From Phycisphaerae bacterium (GTDB taxonomy: Bacteria; Planctomycetota; Phycisphaerae; UBA1845; Fen-1342): a stretch of DNA of 64,000 nucleotides. The stretch lies in NCBI GenBank assembly GCA_030428945.1, contig JAUIEC010000016.1, positions 62,001 through 126,000 of the forward strand. Reading direction: 5' to 3'. Shown here in pieces: positions 58,730 to 64,000 of this stretch (within the stretch, counting starts at the first letter, position 1; every line of letters starts with the position of its first letter). The translations under genes and the position numbers were made by a program. The notes beneath the pieces are model-generated. The model saw only the letters and a list, made by a program, of their open reading frames with translations. It had not been told where the DNA came from and made no database searches.

Positions 58730-59962
58730 TCAGCTGCGCGGTGTCGTCACGTCGCTCGTCAACCTGCCGTCCGCGTCGCGCGCGACGGTCCGGTAGAGCG
58801 AGTCCCGTTCGACCGGGGTGCAGCCGGCCTCGCGGATCAGGGCCCGCAACTGGTCGACGCGCAGGTTCTGGTCGTTGGTGCCCTGCCCCTCGCGCTTGGT
58901 GATGTCGTACCAGACGACCGTGCCGTCCAGATCGTCGACGCCCCAGTTCAGCGAGACCTGGGCCAGCTTCGGCGACTGCATGATCCAGAACGCCTTGATG
59001 TGCGGGAAGTTGTCCAGCATCAGCCGCGAGACCGCCAGCGTCCGCAGGTCATCGAGCCCCGTCGGTCCCGGCAGGCTGCCGAACTCGCTGCCGTCCGGAA
59101 TGAAGCTCAGCGGAATGAAGCAGTTGAACGCCGCCTTGCCGCCCCGCGGGTTCTCCAGGTCGCCCGGAAGATCCGCGTGATCGACCCCCATCGCGGCCAG
59201 GTCGCGGTCCTGCTGCTCGCGCAGCTTCAGCATGTGCGTCAGCCGCTCGTCGATGCCCTCGATGTGGCCGTACAGCATCGTCGCGTTGGTCGGGATGCCC
59301 AGTTCGTGCGCGGTGCTGTGCACGTCGAACCAGTGCTTCTCGCCGACCTTGGCCTTGTAAGCCTCGTCGTGCACGCGGTCGTCGAAGATCTCGGCCCCGC
59401 CGCCCGGCATGCTGTCGAGCCCGGCCTCGCGCAGCGCGCTGATCACTTCGCGGATGTTCAGCTTCGGCTTGGTGATCCGCGTGAAGTGCACGATCTCGAT
59501 CGCGGTGAACGCCTTGATGTGCAGGTTGGGGCAGGTCTGCCGGATCGCCTGGCACATCTCCGTGTAGAACGAAAACGGCAGCTTCGGGTGCAGCCCGCCG
59601 ACGATGTGCACTTCACTCGCGCCGGCCTCCTGGGCCTCGCGGCACATCGTGACGATTTCGTCGAGGCTGAACTCGTACGCGTCCTCCGCGTGCGCGCCCT
59701 GTTTGTCGAACGGGCGGTAGAACGCACAGAATTTGCAGCGCAGCACGCAGAAGTTGCTGTAGTTGATGTGCCGGTTGACGTTGAAGAACACCTTCCGCTG
59801 GTGCCAGCGGGTGCGAACCTCGTCGGCCATCTCCCCGAGCGTGAAGATGTCGCGCGTCCGGTACAGGGCGTGCCCGTCCTCGCGGGTCAGCCGTTCGCCG
59901 GCCCGCACCTTCTCGCGAATCGGCTCGAGGGCCGGATCGAGTACCGGTCGATTCACCACCAT
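58730..59962 (-). CDS. mqnE: Aminofutalosine synthase (menaquinone biosynthesis)
   Basis: 410 residues. The radical SAM motif is CVLRCKFC (C72, C76, C79) in NRHINYSNFCVLRCKFCAFY. N-terminal GERLTREDGHALYRTRDIFT and EVHIVGGLHPKLPFSFYTEM match MqnE rather than MqnC. It joins 3-[(1-carboxyvinyl)oxy]benzoate and SAM into aminofutalosine in the cytoplasm, the second step of the futalosine route. Start is ATG 59962 (MVVNRPVLDP); the open frame extends to 60307 only because of repeat sequence. The gene is isolated between two palindrome arrays; other mqn genes are not nearby. Confidence 0.9.
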   Translation of the reverse strand: MVVNRPVLDPALEPIREKVRAGERLTREDGHALYRTRDIFTLGEMADEVRTRWHQRKVFFNVNRHINYSNFCVLRCKFCAFYRPFDKQGAHAEDAYEFSLDEIVTMCREAQEAGASEVHIVGGLHPKLPFSFYTEMCQAIRQTCPNLHIKAFTAIEIVHFTRITKPKLNIREVISALREAGLDSMPGGGAEIFDDRVHDEAYKAKVGEKHWFDVHSTAHELGIPTNATMLYGHIEGIDERLTHMLKLREQQDRDLAAMGVDHADLPGDLENPRGGKAAFNCFIPLSFIPDGSEFGSLPGPTGLDDLRTLAVSRLMLDNFPHIKAFWIMQSPKLAQVSLNWGVDDLDGTVVWYDITKREGQGTNDQNLRVDQLRALIREAGCTPVERDSLYRTVARDADGRLTSDVTTPRS

Positions 59963-60039
59963 CGGGTCAGGCTCCTTGGTCCGCCAAGCGAGAGATTGTA
60001 GTCCCTGCAGGCGGGGCGGTGAAATGTCTGACCCTCTTC

Positions 60040-60426
60040 CCCGCGGCACCGGGGTTCCTGTGGCCCCCTGTCTCCTGTGGCACCCTGTCTCCTGTGGCAC
60101 TGGGATTTCCTGTGGCACCGGGACTTCCTGTGGCACCGGCGTCTCGCCGGTGATTGGGCACCGCAGCCGGAAGACACCCCTGTCTTCGGTGGCCCCCTGT
60201 CTCCAGTGGCACCGGAGTTTCCTGTGGCACCGGGATTTCCTGTGGCACCGGGATTCCCTGTGGCACCGGCGTCTCGCCGGTGATTGGGCACCGCAGCCGG
60301 AAGACACAGGCGAGACGCCTGTGCCACAGACCTAAAGAGGTCCGCAGGGACACAGGCGAGACGCCTGTGCCACAAACCTAAAGAGATCCGCAAAGACACA
60401 GGCGGGACGCCTGTGCCACAAGTCTG
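60040..60426. repeat. Palindrome array 2, mixed types
   Basis: Two first-type palindromes (CACCGGCGTCTCGCCGGTG) at about 60134 and 60264 and three second-type (CACAGGCGAGACGCCTGTG and one GGG form) at about 60305, 60350 and 60396. Imperfect tgtggcaccgggatttcc units of about 17-20 bases run from 60060 to 60260. The full region 59963-60436 upstream of mqnE has no other recognisable content. Confidence 0.8.
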
Positions 60427-60436
60427 GAGAGCCCCG

Positions 60437-61945
60437 TCAGGCCTTCGGCTGAACCAGCCGCGCCAGCCACGCCGCCAGCAGCAGCACGGCCAGTTGCACG
60501 GCCAGTCCGACCCCGATCGGGTAGCACGGCTCGAACGTCAGCCAGATCGTCCCCAGCGGCGAGCACGCCATCAGGTACTGCTCCAGCGGCCAGCGGACCG
60601 CCTCGCCCTCGTAAAGCTCGCGGTAGGTCTCGGTCACCCAGCGGTCGACCAGCACCGGGGCCACCTTCAGCACCCCCCAGCCGATCAGCAGGATGATCCA
60701 CGTCTTCCACCGCAGCGCCGCACCGATGTACAGCAGCAGGTAGTCCGTCCAGGTCGCCAGCAGCACCGCGATCGCGACCGCCGCCCACATGTACGGCTCG
60801 TTGATCGTCGCCCGCAGAATCTCGGTGACGCGGTCCGGTGACAGGACGAAGACCATCAACGCCACCAGCGACAGCCCGCCACCCGTCAGCACCAGCGGAA
60901 TCAGGCTGCGGCGCGTCGCCAGCGGACGGTAGCGGGCCGCGTCGAAGCGCATCGCCCGGTCGAACCGCAGCCGGTCATGGGCGGCCGCGTTCAGCACGAA
61001 CATGCCGGTCGCCATGAAGGCCACCAGCGAAGCCGCGAGCTGATCCTGGATCGGGCTCCACTGCTTGTGCCCGCCGGAGTGCACGATCCCGAGCAGCAGC
61101 GTCAGCCCGGTCAGGCTCAGCAGCACCAGCCCCAGTTCGAGCGGGAAGACCGGGCGCTCGGGGTGCCGGTAACGACGGGCCGCGGCCGCCAGGAAGGTCA
61201 GCGAGAACAGCACCTGCATCAGGGCGGCGGTGGCCAGCGATGCGTTGTCGCCGAGCGCCACGGCCCGCCCGAGGCTGCTGAACAGGACGCTGCCGCTCAT
61301 CACGCCGGTCAGCAGGGCCAGGCCCGGCACGACGAAGACCGCGACCGGGCCGCCCAGGACCGACCCGGCCACGAGCAGCCCCATGATGTTGAACTTGTGT
61401 TCGCGAACCGCGATCGCCGACAGCAGCGCGATCGACGCGATCATCAGCGCGCCGATCAGCAGCAGCCCCATCAGCCCGAACCACATCGCCAGCACGCCGT
61501 TGGCACCCAGCGCCGCACCGAGGCCGGAATGGCTCGCGGCCTGCAGCGAGAAGTAACCGCCCATGAACAGCCCGGGCACGAACAGCAGCAGCGGCGGGAT
61601 CGCCGGCCCGACCAGGTAGCCGACGATCACGCGGGTGTCAGTCAGCGGAGTCAGGCGAAGCGACTCGACCATCCCAAGCTGGTAGTCGCGCTGCACGGTC
61701 TTCTTGATCGCACCCGGAACCAGCAGCAGCAGGAAGATCGCCTGGGCACCCGAAATGATCCCGGCCCAGACCGAGTAGAACCCGCCGAGAGCGGCCGTGT
61801 TGGTGCGATCCTCGAGCAGGAAGTTGTACGACATGGTCGTCGCCAGCGCGACGATCCCGAAGTACGCCAGCAGCAGGTACAGGTTGCTCTTGGCGTTGCC
61901 GCCGATCCGCAGGTGCAGCCACCAGAGGGGGTTCAGCTTCAGCAC
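60437..61945 (-). CDS. ABC transporter permease (ABC-2 type)
   Basis: The 502-residue integral membrane protein has about twelve hydrophobic segments. The amphipathic phrase QLGMVESLRLTPLTDTRVIV resembles the cytoplasmic coupling region of ABC-2 permeases. The GTG start is two bases after the stop of the ATPase gene, so the pair forms one transporter operon. Substrate unknown. Its stop is followed directly by palindrome array 2. Confidence 0.85.
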   Translation of the reverse strand: MLKLNPLWWLHLRIGGNAKSNLYLLLAYFGIVALATTMSYNFLLEDRTNTAALGGFYSVWAGIISGAQAIFLLLLVPGAIKKTVQRDYQLGMVESLRLTPLTDTRVIVGYLVGPAIPPLLLFVPGLFMGGYFSLQAASHSGLGAALGANGVLAMWFGLMGLLLIGALMIASIALLSAIAVREHKFNIMGLLVAGSVLGGPVAVFVVPGLALLTGVMSGSVLFSSLGRAVALGDNASLATAALMQVLFSLTFLAAAARRYRHPERPVFPLELGLVLLSLTGLTLLLGIVHSGGHKQWSPIQDQLAASLVAFMATGMFVLNAAAHDRLRFDRAMRFDAARYRPLATRRSLIPLVLTGGGLSLVALMVFVLSPDRVTEILRATINEPYMWAAVAIAVLLATWTDYLLLYIGAALRWKTWIILLIGWGVLKVAPVLVDRWVTETYRELYEGEAVRWPLEQYLMACSPLGTIWLTFEPCYPIGVGLAVQLAVLLLAAWLARLVQPKA

Positions 61946-61947
61946 GA

Positions 61948-62895
61948 TCAGTCCACCTGCCGGATGTCGGCCGAAAGGTAGGCCTGCTCGAGGTCCAGTT
62001 CCAGGCTGCGGAATTCGCAGATCGGCAGGTCCGCCTCCATCAGCGCCCGCAGCAGTTCCGCGGCCGGCACTTCGCCGCTGGGGTAGTCAATCGTCAGGGC
62101 GTAGTCGCCGACCTCGGTCGCGATGCCGCCGAGTTCGGGAATCCGTTCGAGCCGCGACCGCAGGTCTCCGACGCGACGCGCCAGGCGGACGCGGTAGCGG
62201 GTGGTTTCCGAGCGGTGCCCCTCGATCACTTCCTGAACGGTGCCGTAGTTGCGGAATCGCCCGTGCTGCATGAACGCGATGTGCGTGCAGTACTCGGCCA
62301 GGTCCGCCAGGATGTGCGACGAGACGATCACCGCCTTGCCCTGGTCGCGCAGACTGGCCAGCATGTTGCGGAACTCGACACGACCCTTGGGGTCCAGCCC
62401 GGCCGCGGGTTCATCCATCAGCACGACATGCGGATCGGGCAGCAGCGAGCGGGCCACGGCCAGTCGCTGCCGCATGCCCCGCGAGAGGGCCCCGATCTTC
62501 TCGTTCTTCTTGTCGGACAGCCAGAGTTGCCTCAGCCAGTGGTCGATGCGGTCCTCGACCATCCCGCGGTCGAAGTCGTAGCAGCGACCGATGAAGCGCA
62601 GGAAGTCGGCGACGGTCAGCGTGTCGTAGAGGGCCGGCGTGTCGGGGGTGAAGGCCAGGTGCGACCCGATGAACTCGGGATCGGTACTGACATCGTGCCC
62701 GAGAACGTGGACGTCGCCCGTGGTCAGCGGCTGCAGGCCGGCGGTGCCGCGCAGGGCGGTCGACTTGCCGGCCCCGTTCGGGCCGATCAGCCCGAGAAGC
62801 TGCCCGGCGTGCATTTCGAAGGAAATGTCGTCGACGGCCAGGAAATCGCCGAACTGGACGCGCATGTTCTGGACGCTGAGCAGAGCTTCGGCCAT
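61948..62895 (-). CDS. ABC transporter ATP-binding protein
   Basis: 315 residues. Walker A GPNGAGKST at 38-46, signature ALSRGMRQRLAVARSLL, Walker B HVVLMDEPAAGLD, and H-loop VIVSSHILADLAE. The signature SRGMRQ is typical of ABC-2 export systems such as drug, lipid or sodium exporters. A C-terminal extension of about 90 residues (GHRSETTRYRVRLARRVGDL) follows. The next gene, two bases downstream, is the permease. Confidence 0.92.
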   Translation of the reverse strand: MAEALLSVQNMRVQFGDFLAVDDISFEMHAGQLLGLIGPNGAGKSTALRGTAGLQPLTTGDVHVLGHDVSTDPEFIGSHLAFTPDTPALYDTLTVADFLRFIGRCYDFDRGMVEDRIDHWLRQLWLSDKKNEKIGALSRGMRQRLAVARSLLPDPHVVLMDEPAAGLDPKGRVEFRNMLASLRDQGKAVIVSSHILADLAEYCTHIAFMQHGRFRNYGTVQEVIEGHRSETTRYRVRLARRVGDLRSRLERIPELGGIATEVGDYALTIDYPSGEVPAAELLRALMEADLPICEFRSLELDLEQAYLSADIRQVD

Positions 62896-63011
62896 GAGTC
62901 CTCACCCGGGCAAGCGGTCGCGAACCGGTAAACGCGGCGTTATGATCGGGTAATCAGGGAGCCGGCTCAAGCGTAGTCGGCGGGTGGTTCGAAAACTGGG
63001 CGAGAACTCGA

Positions 63012-63239
63012 ATGCTGATCCGCACGGGACCATCAATGTGGCTGGCACCGGCCTTCTTCGGGCTGCTGCTGATCGGGTTTGGCGTGCTGCTGCTGGTGTA
63101 CCCGGAGATGCTGGCGTTCCTGATCGCCGGGATGTTCATCTTCAGCGGCAGTTCGATCCTGATCTTCGCGCTGACGGCCCGGGCGACGGTCAGCCAGCGC
63201 GAATCCGGCGTCGTCTACCGGCGCATCGACGAAGACTAG
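63012..63239 (+). CDS. Small two-helix membrane protein (75 aa)
   Basis: The 75-residue product has two hydrophobic helices (MWLAPAFFGLLLIGFGVLLL and EMLAFLIAGMFIFSGSSILI) joined by a short turn, then a polar tail ending RRIDED. Function unknown. ATG 63012 is in a short gap divergent from the ABC transporter operon. The stop TAG is also in a CTAG context but no repeat element follows it. Confidence 0.6.
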   Translation: MLIRTGPSMWLAPAFFGLLLIGFGVLLLVYPEMLAFLIAGMFIFSGSSILIFALTARATVSQRESGVVYRRIDED

Positions 63240-63348
63240 CAACTCCGTCTCAGGTTCATGCCCCCCTCCACGAGCCGGGTGTCCGCCAGGCAGCAAGCCT
63301 GACGCCCCGCAATCCGCCTCGGGTTCCGGAAGCCGAAGACGACGGACC

Positions 63349-63516
63349 CTGGGTCTGGTCTGATGGATCCGATCGCGTTGTTGCCGCCATGACAAAGTGA
63401 AGGAGTGAAAGGGTGAAAGGGTGAAGAACGTCGCGAAACCGCCCTCTTTCACTCCTTCACATTTCCACCTTTTCACGGCCTTGGCAGCTCATTTGCATCC
63501 GCCAAACACGACCTAG
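63349..63516 (-). mobile_element. MITE-like element, copy C
   Basis: 168 bases, on the minus strand relative to copy A. Its right end read inward is CTAGGTCGTGTTTGGCGGAT, with TAG being the stop codon of the gene at 63513-63716; the left end read inward is CTGGGTCTGGTCTGATGGAT. The 26-base ends match at 16 positions without gaps. Interior gtgaaggagtgaaagagggc and the ggatgcaaatgagctgcc block match copy A closely. Confidence 0.7.
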
Positions 63517-63716
63517 GCGGTCGCCGCGTTCAGGCCGACCTGCAGAATCGCCTGGAAGAAGCTGCCGATCAGGGCGCTGGTCGTGTCGATGATGCCATCC
63601 TCGACCGTGGCCTGGATGGTCGGGTCACAGTCGCCGAGAATCAGGGTCGTGCCGCTGGCGAGGATCGCCCAGCGGGTGGCCAGCGCGCGACAGCGCAGTA
63701 CGTGCTTGCTCTTCAT
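63513..63716 (-). CDS. Small secreted or lipoprotein-like peptide (67 aa)
   Basis: The 67-residue product has an N-terminal signal-like segment (LRCRALATRWAILASGTTLI) ending LGDC, a possible lipobox with the lipid on the cysteine. A short hydrophobic helix follows (TSALIGSFFQAILQVGLN). ATG 63716 has ggaga upstream. The stop TAG forms one end of MITE-like copy C. No family recognised. Confidence 0.55.
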   Translation of the reverse strand: MKSKHVLRCRALATRWAILASGTTLILGDCDPTIQATVEDGIIDTTSALIGSFFQAILQVGLNAATA

Positions 63717-63892
63717 GTCTCTCATCTCCGAACGAGTCCGCGGAATTGTACCGGGGTCCCGGGTTTCCGATTGCGGATTTCAGGTTTCGACGGCGGATTT
63801 CGATTCGAGGCGTGTGGAACCCGGGTCGACCACCGCCGGCCTGGCAGCGTCTTCCCCGGGCCCGCGAGCCGCCTTCGGCCCCTGCGCCGCCG

Positions 63893-64000
63893 TCAGACCG
63901 GAAGCGTGGGCTTCAGCAGGCCGACCAGGCGCGGCACGAAGGACGGCACATCCAGCACCGTCGTCGTTCCGGGCGAGATGCGTCCGGCATCGAACAGGTG
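63893..64000 (-). CDS. C-terminal end of an unidentified protein, partial
   Basis: 36 in-frame codons (35 residues plus TGA) run off the right edge, encoding HLFDAGRISPGTTTVLDVPS with a FVPRLVGLLKPTLPV end. Codon use is the strong GC3 pattern of the neighbours, suggesting real coding sequence; the family cannot be named from this piece. The gap 63717-63892 shows no gene. Confidence 0.4.
   Translation of the reverse strand, partial: HLFDAGRISPGTTTVLDVPSFVPRLVGLLKPTLPV

Noticed and set aside
59963..60307. N-terminal extension of mqnE
   Set aside because: The extension is repeat sequence; homology to MqnE begins after ATG 59962.
63012..63239. A fourth MITE end at the CTAG stop of the 75-residue gene
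   Set aside because: Sequence after the TAG does not match the AGG..GTG or GGAT-CAA blocks.

Overview
The window is a high-GC bacterial chromosome segment with no rRNA, tRNA or CRISPR array that I can see. The gene content points to a planctomycete, most likely Phycisphaerae-like. Evidence: a PEP-CTERM protein, a prepilin-like protein with an N-terminal FTLIELLVVVAIISLLLAIL methylation motif, a CxPxR sulfatase, a quinoprotein-like propeller starting NWPQFRGP, dockerin-like tails of the type DLSDLAQVLANFG on secreted proteins, futalosine-route menaquinone synthesis (MqnE), and one flagellin. This assignment is an inference from gene families; no marker gene was compared.

Layout. 1-2531: a di-heme peroxidase-like gene (cut by the window edge), a small membrane protein and a TPR-like lipoprotein. 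2585-7552: a MutS2-like ATPase lacking the Smr nuclease domain, a small secreted protein and an ABC exporter. 7686-11892: a possible accessory patch with a Fic protein under a double-dyad operator, a catalytic-domain-only tyrosine recombinase translationally coupled to a long acyl carrier protein, and an AlkP-superfamily hydrolase. 12252-19981: a Cys-rich secreted protein, rimO, a PilZ protein, lgt, an alpha/beta hydrolase, an MBOAT acyltransferase and an ICMT-like methyltransferase. 20044-31966: heme oxygenase, secreted, pilin-like and flagellar proteins, a DMT transporter and a 1003-residue propeller/cytochrome protein. 32255-36377: a tight operon pyrR-pyrB-PAP2-sulfatase read leftward. 36543-42628: sat, a lipid kinase, and the dnaG-rpoD pair. 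42781-58019: glycosyltransferase, large secreted proteins, a radical SAM protein, a matrixin-like protease, prolyl oligopeptidase and an FAD oxidoreductase. 58730-64000: mqnE between two palindrome arrays, an ABC-2 type transporter pair and small membrane proteins.

Regulation. Several promoters have a TTGNNN box, a 17-18 base spacer and a TANNNT box. At several genes the -10 box ends only 6-10 bases before the start codon, so the mRNAs are probably leaderless or nearly so.

The most unusual content is non-coding: (1) a 130-170 bp MITE-like element in three copies (31963, 54612, 63349) with imperfect terminal inverted repeats, one end of each lying on the TAG stop codon of a gene within CTAG; (2) two arrays of CACCGGCG/CGCCGGTG palindromes at 42-43 bp pitch flanking mqnE; (3) purine-rich octamer repeats that begin just after stop codons, mostly in a fixed orientation relative to the gene; (4) a reused terminator sequence at two unrelated loci. 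These are direct sequence observations; mobility and function are inferred.
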